From Archegozetes longisetosus (taxonomy: Eukaryota; Arthropoda; Arachnida; Sarcoptiformes; Trhypochthoniidae), in contig JAEMBT020000008.1 of assembly GCA_018873245.2 (NCBI GenBank), positions 9,144,238 through 9,208,237 of the forward strand: a stretch of DNA of 64,000 bases. Reading direction: 5' to 3'. The position numbers and the translations under genes were made by a program. Positions 44,661-57,300 of this stretch are shown piece by piece. The notes beneath the pieces are model-generated. The model ran no database searches. It was given only the letters and a program-made list of their open reading frames with translations, and was not told the origin of the DNA. Positions within the stretch are counted from its first letter, which is position 1; each line of letters starts with the position of its first letter.

Positions 44661-46086
44661 AGGTCGCATAAACCCATGAACCGCGCACCTATAACCTTAG
44701 GTTTACTCATTAATTTCGCAGAAGTTTCTCATTTAACAAATAATTTATTGAAATAATAAATACTGTATAACCTCGTTCTTTTGAATCCGCTTCTGCCAAA
44801 AAATTTTTGTTAAAAATAGATAGTTTTCAAAATAGCCGATATATTGAAAAAAGTTCGAAATAAAGATTTCGCTCAAAATCCAATATTTTAATGATTAATA
44901 CTAACATTTTATTCAGATTGGGGTTCAGGTTTGAGGTTCGTCAACGAATCTATGGAAACTAAACTGCTAAGCAATCTTAATAATAATTTATTGTGACAAT
45001 TTGGTGTGTTATTATATTTTGAAACTATCTGACAGATATTTCAAAACAAAGTGGTGCAAATAATATAGACTGATGTTCAAATTGGTTCAAAATACTAAGT
45101 ATTTCAAAATAAGCGGTTTAAAAATATCGAGTGTCTGCTGTACTGTGTGCTTTGAGGTAATTTTAATACTTGTTTTATTGAATTTTAATTTAATAATTTG
45201 AAACATCATCATTTATTACAATCATTTAATTTTTAAACCATAAATTGAATGCATTGTTCGCAAATCAATGTCAGTTTTAGAAAGACAGCGATTTTTTGGC
45301 AGATTACGTTCTAATGGTATATAGTTCTTATCTAATACATCAATCGATTTCGACATTATTTTAGACGAACTCTGATTTCAAATTACTTAGTATTTCAAAA
45401 TAAGCTAATTCTATGACTGCCTAAGTACTAATTTGAATTAGAAATTAAATAACTCTAAATAACCGTGAATGCATATTTAAATTTAAGTCAGAATAGTCTC
45501 AAAATGGATATCTCTTGAAAAAGAAATATCTGTATGCGATTCGTTTTTACAATCAATACTGTCACTAAATGGCTTTGAATCATTTTCTGTTCAGTTATGG
45601 GTTGTTTGGAACATTCATCATCTCTTATATAATAATCGTATTGAATCTTTTCTATGATTCTGTTATTTTAGTTATTATCCAAAGCAAAGCTTTATTGTGA
45701 AGTTCTAATAGAGATAAATAGAATACAATTTTTAAATTTATCCATCATAAACTTAAAATAGGGATTCGCTTACATCACTTTGTTATCATTCAGATGCTAT
45801 TGAGAAAGAACATTTCATTCCTATAAAATGCTTGTTAATGTGATTTCTTCTATTTGATTTGTTTAAGTTTTAAATAGAGTGACCAGCTTTAGAGGAATTA
45901 AGTTCCCAGTGCAGTGTTCAGGATGAAATTCGAAGTGTATGTTCGATTGTTTATAAGATTGTTTTTCTTTTAATCAAATATCTCAAACTTTGTCCACAAG
46001 AAATATAAAAATTACTTAGAGCAATAGGTTTTGAAAAAACTGACTGTTCATTCAGATTATAAGAAATGTTTACTTAAGACTGATGT

Positions 46087-46234
46087 AATGGTTGCACGTT
46101 AGGTTAATAGTCAAGTAAGCCGAGAGAAAAATCAAATCGGTAGTTCTCGACGAGGCCAATAGAAGACTATCGGTTTGACTCTTTTCTCGATTTTTAAGGA
46201 GTGGTTTTCGTTTTACTCTATTAACCGTGCATTT
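46087..46234. repeat. Weak imperfect hairpin (possible MITE)
   Basis: Blocks such as gagagaaaaatcaaatcggtag and their near complements around 46170-46200, and gcacgttaggttaatag versus ctattaaccgtgcat at the ends, suggest a decayed foldback element. Confidence 0.4.
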
Positions 46235-47014
46235 AATAATAAATCATAATTAAAGACTGGACATCGGAGTAGATTTAGGGTTTTCTAATTAAATTATTAA
46301 TATTTTGTAGCAGTAGAAATAAGTTTGTAAAAATCGAAGTGTTTGTGAGAATAACTTATTCTGGCTAGTGCTATTTGTATGACAATTCTAAAATTGACTT
46401 GAACACAAAACAATACTGTTAATAATAAAAAATAATGTATGAATTAAACATTTTTTTCGTAAAAATTTATGAATTTATTAACAGAAAAGTGAGAAAAAAA
46501 TATCTTAAGAAATTCTAAATTATAATTGAAATACAAGTCTCGAACGTTGAGATTTTATTTTAAAGTTTTAGGAATAAAATAGAGTTCCTTTGGGCTAAGC
46601 TTAATATTAGATAGATCCCAATTTTTGAGATAAATTAGTGAATGAAAATTTCGAGTTTCGAGCTTGTTCGTATACACACTAATATAAATGATTCACTAAT
46701 CTAAATTTATCTTCTATCTAAATATTTTTTTAAGTAATTTAAATTTAAATATTGGTGTTTCAAATTCAGTTTATAGAACTTTTCAAAAACTTATCTAAGT
46801 AGTTTCTTTAATAGCTATAATTGATTTCGACTTTTATTTAGTAAATTTATTGACATTTTTAAATTGAAAATTGATATCAAATATACGTTAAAACAATCAG
46901 ATTTTCCCTTTTGCCTCCCGAATAGTCACTTTGATTTATTTTCAACATACTATTCAATTGAATAAAATGGTAACAAAATAATGTTTGAAATATACATCAT
47001 TTATTCATCAGAGC

Positions 47015-47219
47015 TATTATTATCGTTACATCGTAAGGATGCACAATAGGCAAACCCACTACCCTTAGAATTAGCTATATCCCTCTCAACGTCAGTAAAA
47101 GAACCACTAACTCGGAACACACCTTACTTTATCGTATGACGCTGATGAGGATATAACTCATAGTAAGGGGCAGTGGGTTTGTCTATTGTACATCCTTACA
47201 ATGTGAGGATAATAATAAT
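47015..47219. mobile_element. Hairpin MITE 1 upstream of POSH
   Basis: About 85 bp of imperfect inverted repeat: cgtaaggatgcacaatagg with aaacccactacccttag on the left and the complementary ctattgtacatccttac with ggggcagtgggttt on the right. Family not assigned. Confidence 0.7.
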
Positions 47220-47230
47220 ACTTGTAATAT

Positions 47231-47397
47231 TGGTTGTGCACTGAGAAAGTGGACAGTATAGAGGTCTGTGATAACAAAATCAAAATTTTTAGCCAATAAA
47301 AACATAATATTGTTCTTGCGCTATGTTTTTACTGGCTGAAAACTTTAATTCTGCTATCACAGACCTCTATATTGTCCACTCTCTCAGTGGACAACCA
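47231..47397. mobile_element. Hairpin MITE 2 upstream of POSH
   Basis: About 70-bp inverted repeats starting tggttgtgcactgag and ending ctcagtggacaacca, with the shared block tatagaggtctgtgata; the loop is short. It lies only 11 bp from MITE 1 and has different ends. Confidence 0.75.
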
Positions 47398-50300
47398 CTA
47401 ATCGATATTTATTCGCTCTATTTTCATTTACTGCTGTTCATTCACAAATTACGGATAATTGTTGTGGTAATTGGTGTTCATTTGTATTAACAACTGATTG
47501 TAACGTCTATGCCTGGAGTAAGAATAGTGATCGACATATTGGCAATCCATGTAATAATGATTTGTTAATATCATGTCATTTAAATGAATTTAATAAGCAG
47601 AAAGTCAAAGCTATCGCATTTGTGCACTCAATTGCATTAACAAAAAAAAAATACTAATCTCCTTATTTGTATTAGAATAGTTGTGATCAACATTACTGTT
47701 TGTTGTTAACAAATGATAGAAATATGAATTCAGTAGAGATAATTGTGGCAACTTATAACTCCTTAGAAATTGACAAAAATTAAAATAATATTCGCTGATA
47801 TCTGATTACATTTTTATGGCATTTCGGTTGCATTATCAGAAAATGGAATTGTCTTCGTTTGAGATGCACGCACAAAAGGCTCTGAGTCCACAACAAATAA
47901 AGAATATGAATTCAAGAGAACGAAGTACTCCGAGCAAACCTTTTCATTTGTGCTTAATTACAGTGTAATCAATTCGAAATAGAAATTGAACCATAATAGT
48001 CGATTGTGCAAAATACGGCATATGATTACTATTATATTAATATTTCTGAAGTACTTTTAATAACTTTTAAAAATAAAATTGTATTCGCTTTTGATTTATT
48101 TTCTTTATTTAACTGTAAAGTTTGGGCTCACTTTATTAAAAGATTGCCATTATGTAATTGAATTTTAGCCACTCTTAAAGCTCCAGAGAAGTTTATAAAA
48201 AGGTCTAAGCTTTCAGAATACAATTAAACTTCAGATTCCAAAACTTTACATTTAGACATTTTCAATCATGATTGAATTCATTTCAATTCGAGTTGATTTC
48301 AATATTAATAATACACATTGGTTAATAAAATGATAATTAAAAATTTACTTAAATTAAATATTGACTTTTATAGAACGAACGAGCTCTAAATAAACTCATA
48401 TGCAATAAAAAAAATTTTTACTTTTCCGTTTTAGCTAATAGAAGTGAAACATTTAATTAAATCCTAAATTTATTACATTTTACATTTGCAACAACTACCA
48501 CTCAATCACTTTCTCTTATCTGAATAAGCACTCAGTAAGTTTATTGAACACTTAATTATCTTTTAATTTATTAATCAATACTTTAGGTTCATTTAAAGCC
48601 TTTCTAAAAATTTAAGAGCAAACAAAATTTCTATTTATTCTCACCTTTCCTAACATTTTTCTCATACACTGATCGATAAACTGTAAAGAAATTATAATTT
48701 TGAATATATAAACTGTGCTCAAGTGTACTCTTATAACAGTTGGATGATATAGGATTTGATTCCTTAACCCATAAATCCATAAGATATTAATTCTAATCTG
48801 ATAGCACAAAACTTAGTTTCGATTTATATTTCGTGAGTAAATTTAAATATCTTATTGATGCGTTTTCAAGTTATTATTCATGTTGCATTCCAAACGAGAA
48901 CACCAAAGTGTAAATAATTAACTATTCAAAATTTATTCAAATAAATTTGAAGCCATGTTTGGTATTGTGCAAATCAATTCAACCTATATTTCAATTATAA
49001 TGATTTCTTTCCAGTTACTGATTTTTTAAATACTTACAAAATGCGTTATAAACAAAGTTTAAAATCACTTAAACGTTATGGATTTCTAATTATGTTTTTA
49101 ATTGATTTGAAATAATATGCATTAAGACAGGTTTTTTGATAAAAGTTGATAATTAATTTGGTTAAAGTTATTTGATTAGCCTAAAACGCTGGGTATCTTA
49201 ATATTTTTCATGTGATATACTTGAAAAAATTGGTTGTCTTTCAGTAATTTGTTTGAAGAACTAATTTATGACTTTTTCAATATTTCAATAAGTTTGTGAA
49301 AAGTTATGAAAAAAGTTGATTGTAGTTTGATGTGAATCGTTTCAGTTCAACAAAAGTATTAAATAAATTGAACTTTAAATTCATATTTGGACAGGTTTTA
49401 AATTTTTGGCTCTTCGGTAGTTTAAAAAATCAATTGAAAATCGCATTTTATAGTCTATTTATTTCTATTTTGAATAATGGAATCAAACTTAATATTAAAA
49501 TAAAGAAAGAGATGATTACCGGAACTTAATTTGGCTCAAGGGATAAAAACTGGTAATCACTGAACTATTCCTTCTAACTATTCATTAGTTAAAAGAAAGA
49601 AAAAAGTTGTTCGATATATTCTAATTTTAAAGGCCATGAGAAAAATAACTCATTTGTTCACAACAAAGAGGAAGAAAAAACTTTTCAATAACAGTGATTC
49701 TCAGAAAATGATTCAATGAATTGATTGAGATTTAAATATCGAGAGCACAACTTTTATTATGAGAGAAAAATGTTTCTAAGTTAGAAACCTTTCTAACAAT
49801 TATAAAGACCTAAATTCGGTTTATCTGTAGTTAAGTTATGATTGAATTAGTGATGATTTAGTGGTGAAAACTAAAAGTAAAGTATTAAATAATAGATTTT
49901 GAAAACTTGTTTTATGTTATAGACAGACAGGAAGTTTGCTGTTTGGTTCTCATTGATTAGCATTTATTTCGTAAACTGCCATAAATATACCAGTATTTAA
50001 GTTTGTATCGCTTTTTCGTGTTATGTATTTTAAGGCTGAAGTATTCGTCCTTCGCATTAATGCGGCTAAAACAGAGTTCGCGTTCTTCTCCCCTCTTCTC
50101 ACAATAATAAATAAGGTCTCAGGAAAATGTACACCACTTTTCTCTTACTCTCAACGAGTTAATAACTTTTTGTCATAATTACTAAGTACACAAATGAATT
50201 TCTGAAATCTTTTTCAGTTCCTTATATTTTTGGTAATTAATCAATAATTAAGTGAAGTACCTACTCTTATTCAGAGATCTAATTAAAAACTTTCCAAAAC

Positions 50301-51311
50301 TTTTATAATGAGTCTTAAACTTTTCAACACTTTCTATGAATTAACGTTTTATGTGTTGTAACAACGGTTCAATTGTGAACTAAGTTTTTGATTAGGATAG
50401 TTTTCAAACTGAAGTTTGTATAACGTTTTCCAATGAATTTGAAAGTTTTTATGCTGTTATTTTGTTTTACTTATGTGCAGTTGATAATGAAGTAACTTGC
50501 TGAAAAAACATGATAAGTGACCGGTTCTGTAACATTCACTTATCCTGTTCTTACATCGAAACAATCAATAATTATGAAGTCTGTTGGAAACTTATAATTA
50601 CTTAATAATTAGTGAAATGGTTAACGTTAAATGCTAAAATTGAAAGCATTGAAAGTGTTATCAAAAAAATATTTGAATGAATAAAACTACAATTTCCCGA
50701 AAGCCTAACTGAAAAATGGGCTTTTTATACGGTTGACGAGAAGTGATGTTCATCAGAGCCTAAGGCTAAAGGAAATTGCAGTGAAATTACTGACTGAAAA
50801 CACTGTATGTGAGCAGATATGAGTCGTGTTTGTGCTGCCATTGCGTTCACTACAAAACCATTTCTGCTGAAAATCTCTATTAATAAATACCAAAAAATTG
50901 TGAAACGCTTTGTGTCACAAAAGACAAGCCATTAATACGAATATAAGTTATGTTTCGAATAAGCAGTTGAATTACAGTCATTTCAGTTTAAATCAAATTA
51001 TTAGTTAATTGAATCAAAAATATTTCTGTTCAATTGTTTAATTAATAATAAATCGATTCAATTATTGTTTCGCTCTTTTATCGTGTACTAAATCAAAAAC
51101 AACTGTATTTATGACTAAAACAGAGATAATTATTTGAAAAGAATTGCAATTCAGAACTGGTTTAATAAATAATAATATAATATAATTATTTACTCGTGTT
51201 TGCCATCGAATAACATCGAAAATAAGATGTCTGTTACTGAAAACAAAAGGTTTGTGTGGAAACAATGATCTGTTTGGAAGCGAAAGATCCGAACAATTGA
51301 CCGATAGTTAA

Positions 51312-54300
51312 ATGGATTTAATGACCAGTAATTCATTGACTGATCTGTTGGACAAAGCGTTGGAATGTCCGGTTTGTTTGGAGCAGTTGGACGCAACAGC
51401 TCGAGTCCTGCCGTGTCAGCACACTTTCTGCCGAAGATGTCTCTTAGAAATCGTTCACTCCAGAAAACAATTGTTGTGTCCCGAATGTAGGATTCAGTGC
51501 GACCTCAGAGTCGATGATTTACCACCGAATATACTTCTTATTCGTCTACTTGAAGGTATTGTTTTTGTAATTTTAGTTTATTTTTTCTTTTTAGTGGCTT
51601 TTGTTTCGCTTTGTTTGTTATTCGTCTTTGTTTTGTTTTTCATTTATATTTTATTTTTTGTGGCTTTTATTCGATTTCTTCCTATTGTTTGGTTTTGTTT
51701 ATATTTTTTATCTTAACTTTGAGACTATTTTTGTATTTTGCAATTTTTTATGTGGCTTTAGATCACTTGATTGGCTTTGTTTTGAGTTTTATTTTGTTTT
51801 CTATTTGTATTTTTAGCATTTGACTTGAATTTATTTTTATTGTTGGCTTTCATTTTCCATTTTATTATTTGATTTTCTTAATTATTCCCATTTTTTATCG
51901 TATTATTGTATTGATTTTATAATTAGAGCGCTATTTTTCTCAATATTTAGTATTGATTTTCAGTTTTGAGGAACATTTAAGACTTGGCTTAAAATATGAT
52001 TGATTTCTAGATCTTATTTAGTATTCATGAAGTTTTGCTCGCATTCGATGAATAAATGAGTTCAAAGACTAATAGAATTGCATTAATACTAACAGGAATA
52101 AAGAGTAACAGACGTAACGACCGAACCGATAACCAAAACGCAAACGATGTTCTGCCACAAAATACTTGTCAACCTCTGGCCGGCGTTTCTGTTCAGCAAT
52201 TGTTCACTAATCAAGCAATTGATCAGTCGATAGCACCACAACAGTCTCAAAGCCAAACACAACAACAACAGCAAAGTTTAGTCAAACAGATTGTCTCGAC
52301 TCCAAATCTTGCCAGAGCTAAAGCTCTCTATAATTATGATGGAAATGAAGTCGAAGGGTATTTCAAGTTTATCACATTTATATATTTTTTATACAAAATT
52401 AAATAATTATAGCTTTGATTCGAGCTATCATTTTCTGGAGTTGTGCTTTAACTCTAAAAACATATTTCTTGTCTTGTCTTAACCCCTCTTTTCATCCAAG
52501 TGTCTAATCGTTAAATTCTAAGTTTTTTTTAACACTATTTCAAGTCAACTAATCGGGTATTAATCATTAATATATTTGAAATATTAGGAATAAATGTTAA
52601 ATTTGACTGAAACCATCAATTTTTAGAGTTACACTTTGACTCTTGTTTTAACCCATTTTTCAACCAAAAATTTTAGGTTCAGTTCAGGAATGCTTTAGTT
52701 TGAATTTATTTTGGAGTCACTCTTGTCTTGTCTAATGATCTTTATATCAATTTTTATTTAAATTTCAGATAATTAAAACTGAAGTAATACTTTGATTCTG
52801 ACTATCAATTTTTCAGAGTTATGTTTAGACTCTTTTCCGGATAAGAATTTGATGATTAAGTTTTGTTTAGACTCTAATTTCGAGTCAACTCTTCTCTAAT
52901 GATATTTTTATTTATTTGTATTGAAATTTTTGAAACGTGAGACTCGATTCTCTTATTGCCCTTTTTCGCAATTATCCAATATTTGGGTCTAATAATGATT
53001 GAGTAGAACATGAATTTGTATTTATGTTATGCGATTGTCATTACTTCTACACATTATCTGTGATATCATTTTGTTTTATTGCTTACTATCTCATTGTAAT
53101 CACAATTTAGATAAGATTTTCAACAAGTTTATAGTTTGAGATGAAATTTCATTTGAATGCTAGCAGTAATGTAGTTCTAACTCTTTTTTAAGTGATCAAT
53201 ATAAATAATAATCACTTTTATTGTAGTCATGATTTCCACTCCTATCTGTGTTTATATAACCTAAAAACGAGTTTTATAATCATTATTCAGATAACTTTAT
53301 GTCCAAATGTCAACTTTTATTCTAGTGATAAAAAGACTAATAATTAGTCAGAAATTTTGCAGTTAGTACTTAATTCAATTTTGAATTACTCGATAAAATG
53401 TTCGTCACTGTCTGTTAATTGTTTACTAACAATTAGCGCAATAATTTGACTTCAAATTTAATATAATTTAATTTCTTATATTAATCAATAGTTGATCTCA
53501 TGTCTGAATGACTCAAAAGAAAGTATAATTGAATTATCGCGTTTACTTCTAGGCTAGTCTATAGAAAATTATTGATTTATCATTCATTTCAATGACTTTT
53601 CACTTTCTCTTTTCTCAACTTCTGAACTAATTATCAGAACTTCTGATAGCGAAATAAATTATTTTATTACTCATTGTTTTTATTTGTTATTTGTTCGCTT
53701 CACTTATCTCTAAATTGGATTTTAATGAGAAAAAGAAAAAACGATTCAATGGAAAAGTTTTAAACAAGTTATTAAATAAGTTTTGAATACAAGAGTGAAA
53801 TCATTAATTCCTGAACTGAAACAAAACTAACTCTCAATGAGTTTTATATGAATGCCAGCGAACCCGTTCTGGCTCTTAACTAGTTTTTTTAAGGGAAAAC
53901 TTTTAAATAGCTTCACGAAAACTTAGTTTATGAGAGTTTATGAGATCACTTCAATCAATAATTAGTATAAAACATAGCATTAAATCAATTATTTATCTCT
54001 AAACTGGGAAATGCATTTCCATAGAGTTTCTATTATTCAACTATAATTAGGATGAAATTTGTTTTCCTATAAGGAAATCCTTAGAGACTGTTTTACTTTT
54101 TTATGATTGATTATAAACTTATCCATAAATCATGACTGAATTTCCATTAATTCTGAGGTGTTTCTAATTTTAAAGTTCACTATCGCCTAACAAAACAGTC
54201 GAAATGTTTGCACAAATGACTATTTATTCTCATATTTAAACAATTAGACACTCATTGATCGCATAAATCTTTTGCATAATTAAGTAAAACCAGTGAAACA

Positions 54301-57300
54301 CTATAAAAAGCATAAAAATCAATAGAATTCGCAGATAATTGCTGAAAGCACAACTCATTCACACAAATATACTGAATGGGAAAATGCTGAGAAAGGAATG
54401 CATTCTCACGTCTTAACGATATTCATATGTCAGTTGTCTTCCTGTGTCAATGACTGCAACCCGAACCTAAAAACAATACCAATTAATGACTTCAATAATT
54501 ATGGTTTGATTTTTATTTGTCTCACGCAGTGATCTATCCTTCAAAAAGAATGATATAATAATATTGCGTAAGCGAATCGATCAAAATTGGTTTTACGGAG
54601 AGTTTAATGGCAAATCTGGTTTCTTGCCGGCCAGTTATGTCCAAGTTTTAGTCGCTCCGCCTTCTCCTCTACCACCACAATGCAAGGTATGAATCAATTT
54701 ATATCTTTTTCCCAGTCATCATTTTCAAGTCTGTCATCAATTAGTTTTGAATCTAGAATCTTTTCTTGCAGTTGTTATTAACTCTTTTCAATGCAGGGCC
54801 CAAAATATATTAAGTATTACTACATAACAATAATTTTTTTTTAATTTGCATAAAAAATGCAGTTTTTATCTGGTTTTTTCATTCGGTTGGAATTTGCATA
54901 AAATGTCTAGCTTTCTATGAGTATATAAGCGAGTGTTATCTTGAGTTATCATTTCCTTATAGCTGGTATCCTATCAGTCGTTAAGCTACTATAAAAGCAG
55001 AGGATTTTCTGTTACTTTTACCTTACATTTGAGTATTTTCTCAAATTATTTTCCTCATAACTGGTTATCAAAATGAGTCATTAAGTAGTCATAAACAAAA
55101 GGACATTTAATCTTTCCTGCCATAAATTTCAGGTCCTTTGTCCTAAAACTATATCTCGTTTTCGGTTTGCATAAAAATACTTTCTATTCGAGCACAAATA
55201 TCAATCATATGTTTGAATATGATTTTCTCATAACTGATGTCCAAATCGGTCACAAAGTATTCATAATAGTAAAACTTGAACTCAAAATTTCAGGCACTTT
55301 ACGATTTTCGGGTCACAGATGTGGAAGAAAAAGATTGCCTATCATTTTCAAAATCAGATGTCATAACAGTTATCCGAAGAGTGGACGAAAACTGGGCTGA
55401 AGGGAAGCTGATGGATAGAATCGGTATATTTCCGATCAGTTTCGTCGAAATGAACGCATCGGCTCGAGCTCTGATGAAATTGGCATCAATTAATGCCAAC
55501 TTCCCCTCCAGATGTGCTCCTCCAGCACCGATTATCTCATCGCCAGAAGCTACCACTTCCGGAGCCATTCAATTGACGCCCACAACCACTACTGTTAGCG
55601 ATGAGTCAAGAAGTCAGTCGCCTATCAGTACTACTAGTAGTCCGTCATCGGCTTCGTGTACATTATCTTCGACATCAAATTCTAATTCTTCGACTTCTAA
55701 AGTGGTGACTAATACGCCAGTGGTTCCAGTAATTCCTGTTACAAGTTAGTCAACATTTTTTCATGAACATTATTCAATTTTCTGATAGCTTTTCATATCG
55801 ATTTGTGTTAAACTTCACTATACTTTCCGTCAAATACAAAGAGTTTGAAATTGGATTTCGATTTTTCATTTTGTCTAACGATTTTTTCTTTTGTCTACAA
55901 TTTGTTTTTGGTTCAAATATTTTTTACTACTCATTAATTTTATTGATTTTAGTTAACCATTTTTACTGCAAAATTGATTTCAAAATGCCTTATCTTTAGC
56001 TCATACTATAGTGAATTTGAACATGATTTACTTGTTATTTATGTCTTATTTTCCCCTAAAGTCCAAGCCTTTTGCTCTATTTTTATAATTTTATTGAATT
56101 AACTAAATGCCATTTGCTGCTTATTTTATATTAGTTTCTGGTCCAGTAATACAGTCATCATTACTGATAAGTTCTTCAACATCACAACAATTGTCGACGC
56201 CAACAGATGCATCATCTTCGGCATCAGTCGCAATATCGCAAAGAAATGATAGCAATAGCAATAATGGAGTTAATCAAAAGCGTCACTCCCTCTGCTCGGT
56301 CTCACCGCCAGGAATGGCATCAACTTATCAAAGATCACAATCACAAGTCGAGCCTAAGAATCAGGGTCAACAGTTACACCATTCGATGGAGATTTTAAGT
56401 AGTCCCAACGAAGAGGATGATGCCAGTGAGTGGTCGACAGAGTTTGCCAGAACTGCAGTCATTCGAAAGAGTATTTGTCGCGAAAACAGTAGTGATCTTC
56501 AAAATAGTTCCGTTTCTGACAGTAATCAAGTCTCCAATTTTAGTTCTGTACCTGTTCTGTAAGTTTTATTCAATTTGTTTAAACTTTTTGCAATTCCTTA
56601 ATTACATTTTACGTGCGTTTCGAGTTATTTGTATTGTTATAATATTCTGTTGTTTATCTATTTTAACGTTATATTTCAAGTACTTGTGCATCAAATGAGA
56701 GAATTATGAAAGATTATTGATTTTAATTAGTTTCTCAAATCTAATCACTAATTGTCACAATTATGTCTCGAATAACTGAAGACGCGCGTGAACCACATGC
56801 GTAAAGAAACCATGAAAGTGACACAAATGACTGAAAATTGAATTAAATTTGATTGTTTTGAATCTAGTTATGTGGCGATGTATAACTATAAGCCTCAAAA
56901 GTTTGATGAGTTAGAATTGAAGAAAGGAGAGCTCTACTCTGTTAGTGAGAAATGTCACGACGGATGGTATAAAGGAGTTTCAGCTAGGAACGGATCCTCC
57001 GGTGTATTCCTTGGAAATTATGTACAATTGGCCAAGTATGTCATTATTTTATATACTATTAAATCCACCTCTTATCAAATTTTCATTTCAAATATAGATA
57101 TATTGCAGTTTAGACAACTTTTTATATCTGCCCACTTTTCAAGGATTTATTCATTAACTCATTTTCTCTCCTTTAAATATATCTAACGATTGAAATATCA
57201 TTCTAAAAATATTTATAGCATAATTTCTATATATTTTTACATTTAGTCATGTAACAATTTCTTTGATTTTATTCACTCTTTAAGTCTAGTTTTGTTAGAA

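Larger units (their letters stand above)
44661..51311. other. Gene-free region upstream of POSH
   Basis: 6.6 kb of AT-rich sequence with no convincing ORF. It contains hairpin elements (46087-46234, 47015-47219, 47231-47397). Promoter and 5' UTR exons of POSH may lie here but no element can be named with confidence. Confidence 0.55.

Noticed and set aside
44432-44662. 76-codon Arg/Ser/Gly-rich ORF
   Set aside because: Translation of a short tandem repeat.
51601-51823. Phe/Tyr-rich ORFs after POSH exon 1
   Set aside because: T-rich intron 1 read in three frames; the exon-1 donor at 51556 and the phase match to exon 2 exclude them.
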